A stretch of 56,302 nt of DNA. Source: Candidatus Saccharibacteria bacterium UBA1944. GTDB taxonomy: Bacteria; Patescibacteriota; Saccharimonadia; Saccharimonadales; Saccharimonadaceae. The DNA lies in NCBI GenBank assembly GCA_002336935.1, contig DDEW01000011.1:1-56302 (forward strand). The letters are read 5' to 3'. Shown piece after piece: positions 48,121 to 55,026 of this stretch. How positions within the stretch are numbered: the stretch's first letter is position 1; every line of letters begins with the position of its first letter. The notes under the pieces were generated by a model that saw only the letters and a list, made by a program, of their open reading frames with translations, was not told the DNA's origin and ran no database searches. The position numbers and the translations under genes were made by a program.

Positions 48121-49137
48121 ATGGATACGCCATTTGGAAACGATGATATAAAAGTGACGGTGATTGGTGGCGGGACAGGAAGCTTTACCCTGCTGTCGGC
48201 GCTGAAGGAACAGACTAGTAAAATTGCGGCTATTGTTAATATGGCAGATGATGGAGGAAGCACCGGTGTGCTGCGAGATGAGCTTGGGGCACTGCCTCCT
48301 GGCGATGTTCGGCAGTGTTTGGTGGCCCTTAGCGACTCACCAAGGATACGCGAGTTGTTTAACTATCGGTTTGAAGAGGGCACATTTGAAGGACATTCCT
48401 TTGGCAACTTATTCTTAACTGCGCTTGAAAAAACCACCGGCAGCTTCCGCGAAGCCATTGATACGGCGAGTGAGGTGCTTCGGGTAAATGGAACGGTGAT
48501 TCCGGTAACATTTGATGACGTGCGGCTAAAGATTGAATGGCCCAACAATGCAAGCTTAACACTGCACGGAGAGCGCATCATTGATGCTGATCACTTCAAG
48601 AATGACCCGCGCAAAGCTACGTTGTCACTTGAGCCCAAAGCTACAGTGAACGATATGGCAATTCAGGCAATTGAGCAAGCTGACCTTGTAGTGATTGCGC
48701 CTGGTGACCTATACACATCACTTGGACCACTCCTCGTTGTTGGTGGCATTGGTGACGCGCTACGCCACACGCAAGCTAAAGTAGTATATGTATGTAACCT
48801 TGTTACCAAAGAAGGCCAGACAAACGATTTCACGGTGAGTGACCATGCCAAAGAAATAGAACGATTTGGTGGCGGTGGTTTTTTAGATGCGGTTTTGTAT
48901 AATAACCAAGTTCCTTCGGAGCGTATCTTGGAACGGTATAGGGGCGAGAACGCATACCTAGTGGAAGTGGATGCTGCAGCGCTTGCTCGGCAGCCGTACA
49001 ATGCGATTGGCGGTAACTTCTTGGGTCAAATTGTTGCATATAATCCAAGCGACAATCATTTACCAGTGACTCGATCGTTGATTCGTCACAACCCCGTGGC
49101 TGTAGCGAGTGCATTGATGACTCTTGTCGACAGGTAG
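48121..49137 (+). CDS. yvcK: YvcK/CofD-like protein (gluconeogenesis factor family)
   Basis: This 338-aa protein has TVIGGGTGSFTLLSALKE at the start, NMADDGGSTGVLRDELG and LPPGDVRQCLVAL, then GHSFGNLFLTALE and IAPGDLYTSLGPLLVVGGI, all YvcK hallmarks. YvcK binds UDP-sugars and helps coordinate cell-wall synthesis with carbon source in Firmicutes and Actinobacteria. The usual neighbours rapZ and whiA are absent here, and the partner gene is a GH1 glycosidase. Confidence 0.92.
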   Translation: MDTPFGNDDIKVTVIGGGTGSFTLLSALKEQTSKIAAIVNMADDGGSTGVLRDELGALPPGDVRQCLVALSDSPRIRELFNYRFEEGTFEGHSFGNLFLTALEKTTGSFREAIDTASEVLRVNGTVIPVTFDDVRLKIEWPNNASLTLHGERIIDADHFKNDPRKATLSLEPKATVNDMAIQAIEQADLVVIAPGDLYTSLGPLLVVGGIGDALRHTQAKVVYVCNLVTKEGQTNDFTVSDHAKEIERFGGGGFLDAVLYNNQVPSERILERYRGENAYLVEVDAAALARQPYNAIGGNFLGQIVAYNPSDNHLPVTRSLIRHNPVAVASALMTLVDR

Positions 49138-49163
49138 GACTTTTATTATTCTAAAAATTGTGT

Positions 49164-49169
49164 TATAAT
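49164..49169 (+). promoter_or_regulatory. -10 of the HAD-like gene, leaderless
   Basis: Extended TGTTATAAT (hexamer 49164-49169) ends seven bases before the ATG at 49177. Confidence 0.75.
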
Positions 49170-49176
49170 ATATATT

Positions 49177-49989
49177 ATGACATCTGGTGAATTTCCATTG
49201 ACCGATAAACAAGGGCGGCGTATTATTCGTATTCCTGAGGCCGTATTTTTTGATGTGGATCGGTGTGCGCTTGATACGATGAAAGCATTCCAGGTAGCCG
49301 TAGAAGCAACCGCGTACAACACGCCAATGACGGGGCAGCAGCTCCTTGACGAGTATCAGCGGACAAAGCGAGCAAAAGAGTCGTACAACGTTGTCGGGTT
49401 CATCAATCATACCCTTGAAGGCACTGGCTACACCTGGCAAAACGATGTAGAACCTGATTTTATTGAACGCGGGCGCAGGCAGGATTTGCTCATGAAAGGT
49501 GCGCGCAAGATTATTGACTACACCGTACAACAAGAAATATTACTTGCTATGTTCACCTACGGCGCTAGCTCGCCACATCGTAATGACCAAAAATGGGATG
49601 ATGCTAAGGCTTGGCAGCTTGCGAAAATTGCAGCCGCAGGGCTTGATGACTTGCCGGCATATGTATGTAATCGCAAAGAAAAAGGCGCCAAAATCGCTAA
49701 GTGGCATGAAGTGGATGGTTTTTATTTACCAGATACCATGAATATTGAGCCGGGAACGCAAACGGTTGCACGGCGAGTTGTGCTGCTTGATGATAAAACT
49801 GATAGCTTTAATGGCAAGAATGACTACCTATACGGAATCCGCGTGAGCCCTGAAGACGAAGCAAACCAGATGGATTTTCAGAAAGGTGAGCTACCAGCCG
49901 GGGTTACGCCGGTACACGGTATGATAGAGGCGCTTGGCGCGCTGAAAGCGGCCATTGCCTTTGGCCGGTGGCGAGATCAACAGGGGTAA
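49177..49989 (+). CDS. HAD-superfamily-like protein
   Basis: This 270-aa soluble protein has AVFFDVDRCALDT (22-34), which fits HAD motif I (DxD). FTYGAS fits motif II, KEKGAKIAKW may supply the lysine of motif III, and VVLLDDKTDSFNG fits motif IV. All four are in the right order, so a phosphatase-like fold is likely. The third residue after the second Asp is Cys where HAD enzymes often have Gly/Thr. The substrate is unknown. Confidence 0.7.
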   Translation: MTSGEFPLTDKQGRRIIRIPEAVFFDVDRCALDTMKAFQVAVEATAYNTPMTGQQLLDEYQRTKRAKESYNVVGFINHTLEGTGYTWQNDVEPDFIERGRRQDLLMKGARKIIDYTVQQEILLAMFTYGASSPHRNDQKWDDAKAWQLAKIAAAGLDDLPAYVCNRKEKGAKIAKWHEVDGFYLPDTMNIEPGTQTVARRVVLLDDKTDSFNGKNDYLYGIRVSPEDEANQMDFQKGELPAGVTPVHGMIEALGALKAAIAFGRWRDQQG

Positions 49990-49992
49990 GCA

Positions 49993-50021
49993 TTGACTTT
50001 TTATAAATTTTATGCTAAAAT
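49993..50021 (+). promoter_or_regulatory. Promoter of the 42-aa peptide gene, near-leaderless
   Basis: TTGACT (49993-49998), a 17-base spacer and TAAAAT (50016-50021), nine bases before the ATG at 50031. Confidence 0.75.
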
Positions 50022-50030
50022 GTAATTATC

Positions 50031-50159
50031 ATGAAGATGATAAAACAAACATTTCCACCTACTAACACAAGTGAACCCACTGTGCGCTCAGTATCACTTA
50101 GTTTCATGGTGTATGGCATTCTCTTTGCTATCTGGCTGACGGTCCAATTTGCGAAATAG
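50031..50159 (+). CDS. Small single-span membrane protein, 42 aa
   Basis: This reading frame encodes a 42-residue peptide with a polar basic N-terminus (MKMIKQTFPPTNTSEP) and one hydrophobic helix (about 22-40: SFMVYGILFAIWLTVQF), ending AK. It lies between a well-spaced promoter and a very strong palindromic terminator, which is the main support that it is expressed. No family is recognised. It may be a membrane microprotein that modulates a larger complex; that is inference. Confidence 0.6.
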   Translation: MKMIKQTFPPTNTSEPTVRSVSLSFMVYGILFAIWLTVQFAK

Positions 50160-50182
50160 CTAAAATAGGGCAGTATATAGCG

Positions 50183-50220
50183 AAAAATACCACAATACCG
50201 TACGGTATTGTGGTATTTTT
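50183..50220. terminator. 38-bp perfect palindrome, bidirectional terminator
   Basis: Bases 50183-50201 are the exact reverse complement of 50202-50220, starting with AAAAATACC and ending GGTATTTTT. This gives a stem of up to 17 bp with T-runs on both strands. Confidence 0.9.
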
Positions 50221-50241
50221 GTTATCTGTTAGTCATTTGAC

Positions 50242-50263
50242 TTATCCACAAAACTGTGGATAA
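50242..50263. promoter_or_regulatory. Pair of inverted perfect DnaA boxes
   Basis: TTATCCACA (50242-50250) and its reverse complement TGTGGATAA (50255-50263) are separated by AAAC. Both are exact consensus 9-mers. They lie at the start of a 629-base gap before the cell-division cluster. Confidence 0.75.
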
Positions 50264-50300
50264 ACAAAAGCATAATGAGAAAAGTTGTCAAAAAATGGTA

Positions 50301-50330
50301 TTGCATATGCTTGACGATTGGCGGTATTAT
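50301..50330 (+). promoter_or_regulatory. Candidate promoter of a short RNA
   Basis: TTGCAT (50301-50306), an 18-base spacer and TATTAT (50325-50330). It would give an RNA starting near 50337 that ends at the hairpin 50405-50436. Confidence 0.5.
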
Positions 50331-50336
50331 GAGCTC

Positions 50337-50436
50337 AGTGGAAAAAGGGGAATACCCCAACACAAACACCACAACAACAAAAAACAATGACAGGTGACAT
50401 AACGAAGAGCCCAAGACCATAACCGACGCTCTTTTT
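50337..50436 (+). ncRNA. Candidate short RNA or attenuated leader
   Basis: A region of about 100 bases between a promoter and a terminator, with a GGGG-AATA-CCCC hairpin (50347-50358) and an A/C-rich single-stranded middle. An 11-codon frame (MTGDITKSPRP, 50387-50422) runs into the terminator stem, so it could instead be a leader peptide. No known RNA class is recognised. Confidence 0.4.
50405..50436 (+). terminator. Hairpin terminator of the short RNA
   Basis: AAGAGC (50405-50410) pairs with GCTCTT (50428-50433), 17-base loop, followed by TTTT. Confidence 0.6.
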
Positions 50437-50714
50437 TGCCTGTACCTCATTTCGTTTACCAACCTACCAATGACAGTACGTTAACAACTAAACAGTAAAG
50501 ATATCCTCGAGATCAACAATCTGGTAGTGAGCCAGTGGTTTATCGACCCACAATAAACACAGTCGAATGCACCTTCCTCTAACACAACACCTCCCAAAAA
50601 CTCCACCTCACACATAAGTCTCTCAATCACGCATAAATAGGGCATGAGTTGCTCTGCAACCCCCTCGGCTTGCGTGGAATACTTATCAAAAACAAACATA
50701 CAATGCGAAAACAA
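50437..50714. other. Non-coding gap with G-poor plus strand
   Basis: No supported gene lies here. The plus strand at about 50560-50640 is strikingly poor in G and rich in A and C. A 77-codon open frame on the minus strand (50481-50714) has no ribosome site or promoter and a composition rich in Cys, so I do not call it. A small hairpin, GTTGC-TCT-GCAAC, occurs near 50660. Confidence 0.4.
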
Positions 50715-50775
50715 ACATAGGTTTCGCTACCAGTTTGGTGATCTCGAAACGGCTCCTATGTACCACCCTGTGGTA
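50715..50775. repeat. Nested inverted repeats upstream of rsmH
   Basis: ACATAGG-TTTCG (50715-50726) is matched by CGAAA (50745-50749) and CCTATGT (50755-50761), with an inner ACCA/TGGT stem. A second dyad, TACCAC-CCT-GTGGTA (50761-50775), overlaps the first base pairs of the rsmH -10. They could be regulator sites for the division cluster. Confidence 0.55.
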
Positions 50776-50779
50776 TAGT
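50774..50779 (+). promoter_or_regulatory. -10 of the dcw cluster, near-leaderless
   Basis: Extended TGGTATAGT (hexamer 50774-50779) ends nine bases before the rsmH ATG at 50789. Confidence 0.65.
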
Positions 50780-50788
50780 AGGGGACGT

Positions 50789-51679
50789 ATGAGTATCAAA
50801 GAACATCCACCACTTCATGTTCCGGTTTTGCTCACGGAAGTACTCGGCGCTATGCGGCCCCAATCAGGCGAGAATTATCTTGACTTGACGGCGGGGTACG
50901 GCGGACACGCACGAGAAATCCTAGGCCTAACCACCAACTACGTTGAGTCGACATTAGTCGATCGTGATGAGTTTGCCCAAAAGCACTTGTCTGAATTCTC
51001 TGTTAAGGGGGCTCAATTGGTACATGCCGACTTTGTCAATGCTGCCAAACAGCTCGTGCAGGACGGTCGTACTTACAGTTTGATTTTACTTGACTTGGGG
51101 GTGTCATCACCACAGCTCGATTTGCCCGAGCGAGGATTCTCCTTTACAAACAGTGGTCCTCTCGATATGCGAATGGACAAACGACAAGGCTTAACCGCCG
51201 AGACGTTGATTAATACTGCTAATCGCAATAATCTCATTCGTATCATTCAAGAGTTCGGTGAAGAGCCAGCTGGTACCGCCAAACGGTATGCAGACGCTAT
51301 TATCGCCGCTAGGCCGCTGAAGAGCACTGGGGAACTTGCAGAGGTAGTGAAGCGCGCACATGTGGGCAAGTGGCAAAAAATCCACCCAGCCACACGCACC
51401 TTTCAGGCCTTCCGTATTGCGGTAAACGATGAGCTCCGCCAGGTTGAGGAAGTGATGCCACTGATCCCTAAGCTCCTAAAAAAGGGCGGCAGGGTAGGGG
51501 TAATCAGCTTCCACAGCCTGGAGGACCGCATCGTTAAACGCTATTTTGCGGAACAAAAAAGCGCCGGTTATGAGGCTGAACTTGATGTTCTTACCAAAAA
51601 GCCAATCGACGGGGCCGTCTATGATGTTCACAATCCGCGTTCGCGTAGCGCTAAGCTACGAGTCGCCGTGAAAAAATAA
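50789..51679 (+). CDS. rsmH: 16S rRNA (cytosine-1402-N4)-methyltransferase
   Basis: This 296-aa enzyme methylates 16S rRNA C1402. It has HVPVLLTEVL at the start and the SAM motif YLDLTAGYGGHAREIL. LLDLGVSSPQLDLPERGFSF, GPLDMRMD and VISFHSLEDRIVKRYF follow. The ATG at 50789 gives the standard N-terminus. rsmH normally follows mraZ at the head of the dcw cluster; no mraZ is present here, and rsmH is the first gene after the long regulatory gap. Confidence 0.95.
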   Translation: MSIKEHPPLHVPVLLTEVLGAMRPQSGENYLDLTAGYGGHAREILGLTTNYVESTLVDRDEFAQKHLSEFSVKGAQLVHADFVNAAKQLVQDGRTYSLILLDLGVSSPQLDLPERGFSFTNSGPLDMRMDKRQGLTAETLINTANRNNLIRIIQEFGEEPAGTAKRYADAIIAARPLKSTGELAEVVKRAHVGKWQKIHPATRTFQAFRIAVNDELRQVEEVMPLIPKLLKKGGRVGVISFHSLEDRIVKRYFAEQKSAGYEAELDVLTKKPIDGAVYDVHNPRSRSAKLRVAVKK

Positions 51680-51695
51680 ACAATAAGAAAGGGGA

Positions 51696-51773
51696 ATGAC
51701 AAGCACCATGCCAATTCATATCCCAGTACAAAACGCGTCAGAAGAAGTCAAAGTAGAAGTACGCTTTAAGTAA
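51696..51773 (+). CDS. Possible small protein, 25 aa
   Basis: A short frame (MTSTMPIHIPVQNASEEVKVEVRFK, split at its second Met into a 21-residue form from 51708) lies between rsmH and the ftsL-like gene. GAAAGGGG precedes it, too close for the first ATG but at about 12 bases for the second. The strand-rich, amphipathic sequence is not random-looking, but without homologues it remains tentative. Confidence 0.35.
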   Translation: MTSTMPIHIPVQNASEEVKVEVRFK

Positions 51774-51786
51774 TAGCTTTGACTTC

Positions 51787-51840
51787 ATGCGCGCATGGAG
51801 TGTCGGCCGCATCGCAATGGGGCGTAACGGCCGGCCTCCA
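51787..51840 (+). repeat. Intercistronic palindrome and hairpin before ftsL
   Basis: A 10-bp palindrome, ATGCGCGCAT (51787-51796), is followed by a hairpin: TGGAG (51796-51800) with CTCCA (51836-51840) and CGGCCG (51804-51809) with CGGCCG (51828-51833). No T-run follows, so it may protect or process the mRNA rather than end it. Confidence 0.55.
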
Positions 51841-51879
51841 CAAAAAATAAACATAAATACTAAAAACAAAAACCACCAC

Positions 51880-52230
51880 ATGTCTTATACACGAACCGTA
51901 CAATTTAATAGCAGGCGCCAAAGTAATTGGGGTCGCAACCAAAATACAGTTGCTTTTGCATCTGCTGTCAAACTAGGGCCCGTTACTCACACGGTGCTGG
52001 TTGCCCTGATGATTACTGTGCTTGGCCTGATATACTTAACTCAGGCAACGCGTGCTTCGGGCTACGATTATGCAGCGAGTGAAATTACTGATAAAATTTC
52101 AGCGCTCACTGACCAAAAGAAGGATCTGGAAGTTGAAAATGCACGGCTTACTGCGCTTCAGGCAGTGAAAAACAGCAGCGTTGCTAAAAATATGACCACT
52201 CCAACTGACGTCCAACACGTTAGCCAATAA
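51880..52230 (+). CDS. ftsL: FtsL/DivIC-like cell division protein
   Basis: This 116-aa bitopic protein has a short polar cytoplasmic tail, one membrane helix (about 38-58: VLVALMITVLGLIYLTQ) and an outside coiled coil (about 70-100: SEITDKISALTDQKKDLEVE). This is the FtsL/DivIC layout, and its place between rsmH and ftsI is the normal ftsL position. The ATG at 51880 follows an A-rich unstructured leader without a ribosome site. Sequence identity in this family is low, so the symbol rests on topology and synteny. Confidence 0.75.
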   Translation: MSYTRTVQFNSRRQSNWGRNQNTVAFASAVKLGPVTHTVLVALMITVLGLIYLTQATRASGYDYAASEITDKISALTDQKKDLEVENARLTALQAVKNSSVAKNMTTPTDVQHVSQ

Positions 52231-52235
52231 TACTT

Positions 52236-53978
52236 ATGCAATTATCGTTTAACCCCCGTGGCCGCGCCAAAGGCTTGGCTCTCATCATTCTCATCATTAT
52301 GGCGTTGTTTGTCCTGCGCCTGTTTTATATACAGGTGATTCAGCATGCTTATTACCAAGATCAGGCAGACAACGAGCAGGTGAAGCGCTTTGTACTACGT
52401 GCGAAGCGCGGTGAGATCTATGCTATGGAAGGTGACAAGCCCGTGCGTCTGGTAATGAACGAGACGGTGTATACAGCTTGGGTTGACCCGACTCAAGTGG
52501 CCGATAAACAGGCAATAGTTGACGCACTCAATAAGGTAGCGGGCGGTAACACTCGCAAAGATTTTGCGCAATATATTGATCGCAAAAACACTCGTTACCA
52601 GGTGCTTGCAACCAAGGTAACACGCAAGCAAGCCGAAATGCTCAAAAAGGAGAATCTTGCTGGACTGGGGTTTGATGCAGTGAGCCAGCGCGTGTACCCT
52701 GAAGGGCAACTGGCAAGCCAGGTGCTCGGTTTTGTAGACGCAGAAGGCAATGGTAAATATGGGCTAGAGCAAGCAAATGATGAGCTATTGCGAGGCAAAG
52801 ATGGACTGCTCAAAACCGTTACTGATGTGCGCTTGGTTCCTTTAACAATTGGTGATAAAAATATTCGTCGGCCAGCGCGCGATGGCGCCGATGTTGTGCT
52901 GACTATTGACCGCAATGTTCAGGCTGCCACCGAGAAGGCGCTTGTTGACGGCGCGGAGCGGACGGGAGCTACCCATTTGAGCGCAGTCGTCATGGAGCCA
53001 GCAACGGGCAAAGTGCTAGCGATGGCGAATATGCCAACGTATGATCCCACCCATTTGGCTACGGTAACGAATGCCGAAGCATTCAATAATAACACGATTA
53101 GCAACCCTTACGAGCCTGGCTCTGATATTAAAACGTTTACCGTAGCAACTGGCATTGATAAAGGGGTGATTACTCCGACATCAACGTATAATAATACTGA
53201 TTACATAAAGGTTGACGATATTACCATCACCAATGCAAGCAAGGGCCAGACTGGTACGATTACCATGCAGCATGCGCTCAACTGGTCATTGAACACAGGA
53301 ATGGTTACCATAGCTGAGCGACTCGGCGATGGATCATATATCACACGTGGCGCACGCGACACAATGTACGACTATTTTTATAACCGCTTCCGCTTGGGCC
53401 GCACAACTGGTATTGAACTCGCAAACGAGGCGGGGGGAATCATTGTGCCACCAACTGAGGCGCAGGGAAATGCAGTCCGTTATAGTAATATGGCATTTGG
53501 CCAAGGTATGGATGCGACTATGTTGCAAGTAACCGCCGGATTCGGAGCTATCATTAATGGTGGTGTGTATCACGAGCCGAGCATTATAGCAGGGACGATG
53601 GAGGGGGGTGAGTTGAAGCCTGCGGCAACTAAAGCGCAGTATCCGGGAGTCATCACGCCAGCGTCATCGGCGACTGTTCGCGAAATGGTGTACCAGGCTC
53701 GCCAAGCGTTTTACGCTAAAAAAGATAAGCCAGGGTACTTTATTGGCGGCAAAACAGGAACGTCGCAAACCATTAAAAATGGCAAATATGTGAGCACCGA
53801 AACAATTGGTACTTACCTGGGCTTTGGTGGCGAAAAAGGCCAAATTCCACGCTATGTGATCATGGTTGAGGTGGCGGGAAAAGATATGAACCTCTCTGGA
53901 GGTGACCATGCTCACCCTATATTCACTGATATATCCAATTGGTTGATTGATTACTTAAGACTAACACCACAAGGGTAA
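52236..53978 (+). CDS. ftsI: Peptidoglycan transpeptidase FtsI (class B penicillin-binding protein)
   Basis: This 580-aa protein has an N-terminal membrane anchor (about 12-33), the class B dimerisation domain (RGEIYAMEG, VYPEGQLASQVLGFV) and a transpeptidase domain. The three catalytic motifs are present: Ser296 in SDIK, SLN (351-353) and KTG (506-508, GGKTGTSQ). In most FtsI the first motif is STxK; here it is SDIK. It would cross-link septal peptidoglycan outside the membrane as part of the divisome with FtsW. Confidence 0.93.
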   Translation: MQLSFNPRGRAKGLALIILIIMALFVLRLFYIQVIQHAYYQDQADNEQVKRFVLRAKRGEIYAMEGDKPVRLVMNETVYTAWVDPTQVADKQAIVDALNKVAGGNTRKDFAQYIDRKNTRYQVLATKVTRKQAEMLKKENLAGLGFDAVSQRVYPEGQLASQVLGFVDAEGNGKYGLEQANDELLRGKDGLLKTVTDVRLVPLTIGDKNIRRPARDGADVVLTIDRNVQAATEKALVDGAERTGATHLSAVVMEPATGKVLAMANMPTYDPTHLATVTNAEAFNNNTISNPYEPGSDIKTFTVATGIDKGVITPTSTYNNTDYIKVDDITITNASKGQTGTITMQHALNWSLNTGMVTIAERLGDGSYITRGARDTMYDYFYNRFRLGRTTGIELANEAGGIIVPPTEAQGNAVRYSNMAFGQGMDATMLQVTAGFGAIINGGVYHEPSIIAGTMEGGELKPAATKAQYPGVITPASSATVREMVYQARQAFYAKKDKPGYFIGGKTGTSQTIKNGKYVSTETIGTYLGFGGEKGQIPRYVIMVEVAGKDMNLSGGDHAHPIFTDISNWLIDYLRLTPQG

Positions 53979-53984
53979 GCGAGG

Positions 53985-53990
53985 TATAAT
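53985..53990 (+). promoter_or_regulatory. Internal -10 before mraY, leaderless
   Basis: TATAAT ends seven bases before the mraY ATG, so mraY-ftsW-murG can be transcribed apart from ftsI. Confidence 0.68.
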
Positions 53991-53997
53991 ACTACAT

Positions 53998-55026
53998 ATG
54001 AACCTACACAACTTTACCAGCGATATTAATGCCACGTTTATGCTTAGCGTCGGGGCGTTCTTATTGGCTATGGTGTTGACACCTATTTACACGTATTTTG
54101 CTTATCGGTACAAATTTTGGAAAAAACAACGCTCAACAAGTACACTTGGCGAGAAGCTTGAAGTATTTACCAAGCTGCATGCCAATAAATTCACCCGTAA
54201 CATTCCGACGATGGCAGGACTTGTGGGCATTACTGCGATTAGTGTTATCACACTTGGCTTCAACCTCGATCGCGCACAAACATGGCTGCCACTTGCGGCG
54301 CTAGTTGGCGGTGGGGTAGTTGGGCTGCTCGACGATATTATTAATATTCGAGGTGCAGGAACCGGTGTGGCTGGGCTACGATCGAGTATTAAATTTGCGA
54401 TGGTTATCGCTATGTCGTTTGTGCTAGGCTGGTTCTTTTATGTAAAGCTAGGCTATGACGGCGTACATATTCCATTTGTTGGCGATCTTACACTAGGCGT
54501 GTGGATTGTGCCATTGTTTGTGCTGGCGGTAGTATCAACGGGGAATGCGGTGAATATCAGCGATGGTCTCGATGGGCTAGCGGGTGGCTTACTTGCGGTC
54601 GCCTATGCCGTATTTGGAATGATAGCGCTGCTTCAAGGGCATTTGATGATTGCGGGCTTCTGCTTTACGGTGATTGGGGCGTTGCTAAGCTATCTGTGGT
54701 TTAATATTTACCCTGCGCGGTTTTTTATGGGAGACGTGGGGAGCTTCGCCTATGGAACGAGCCTAGGCGTGGTTGCAATGCTAACAAATACGCTTTTCTT
54801 GCTGCCCATTGTGGGTATTATATTTGTGATTGAAGCCGGCTCTAGCTTAATTCAAATCGCCGCAAAACGACTTTTTCATAAAAAAGTATTTATCTCTGCC
54901 CCGGTGCACCACCACCTTGAGGCGAAAGGTTGGCCAGAGGTAAAAGTAACTATGCGATTCTGGGTGATTTCCTGCGTTGCTGGTTTTGTGGGGTTGCTCC
55001 TTGCGCTTGCTGGAGGGCACATTTAG
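53998..55026 (+). CDS. mraY: Phospho-N-acetylmuramoyl-pentapeptide transferase
   Basis: This 342-aa membrane enzyme with about ten helices moves phospho-MurNAc-pentapeptide onto undecaprenyl phosphate to make lipid I. It has TPIYTYFAYRYKFWKKQR, GLLDDIINI, NAVNISDGLDGLAGG, FFMGDVGSFAYG and the histidine cluster APVHHHLEAKGW. Transcription can start at its ATG from an internal -10. Its stop overlaps the ftsW GTG by one base. Confidence 0.94.
   Translation: MNLHNFTSDINATFMLSVGAFLLAMVLTPIYTYFAYRYKFWKKQRSTSTLGEKLEVFTKLHANKFTRNIPTMAGLVGITAISVITLGFNLDRAQTWLPLAALVGGGVVGLLDDIINIRGAGTGVAGLRSSIKFAMVIAMSFVLGWFFYVKLGYDGVHIPFVGDLTLGVWIVPLFVLAVVSTGNAVNISDGLDGLAGGLLAVAYAVFGMIALLQGHLMIAGFCFTVIGALLSYLWFNIYPARFFMGDVGSFAYGTSLGVVAMLTNTLFLLPIVGIIFVIEAGSSLIQIAAKRLFHKKVFISAPVHHHLEAKGWPEVKVTMRFWVISCVAGFVGLLLALAGGHI

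Noticed and set aside
50481..50714. 77-codon open frame on the minus strand between the DnaA boxes and rsmH
   Set aside because: No ribosome site or promoter, Cys-rich composition, and the region has a skewed G-poor plus strand that lengthens open frames by chance. Homologues would be needed.
50440..50714. RNase P RNA, tmRNA or SRP RNA in the long gap
   Set aside because: None of the conserved strings of these RNAs was found on either strand.
50221..50790. Replication origin
   Set aside because: Only two DnaA boxes and no dnaA, dnaN or clear unwinding region are visible. Kept as a DnaA-box finding, not as an origin.
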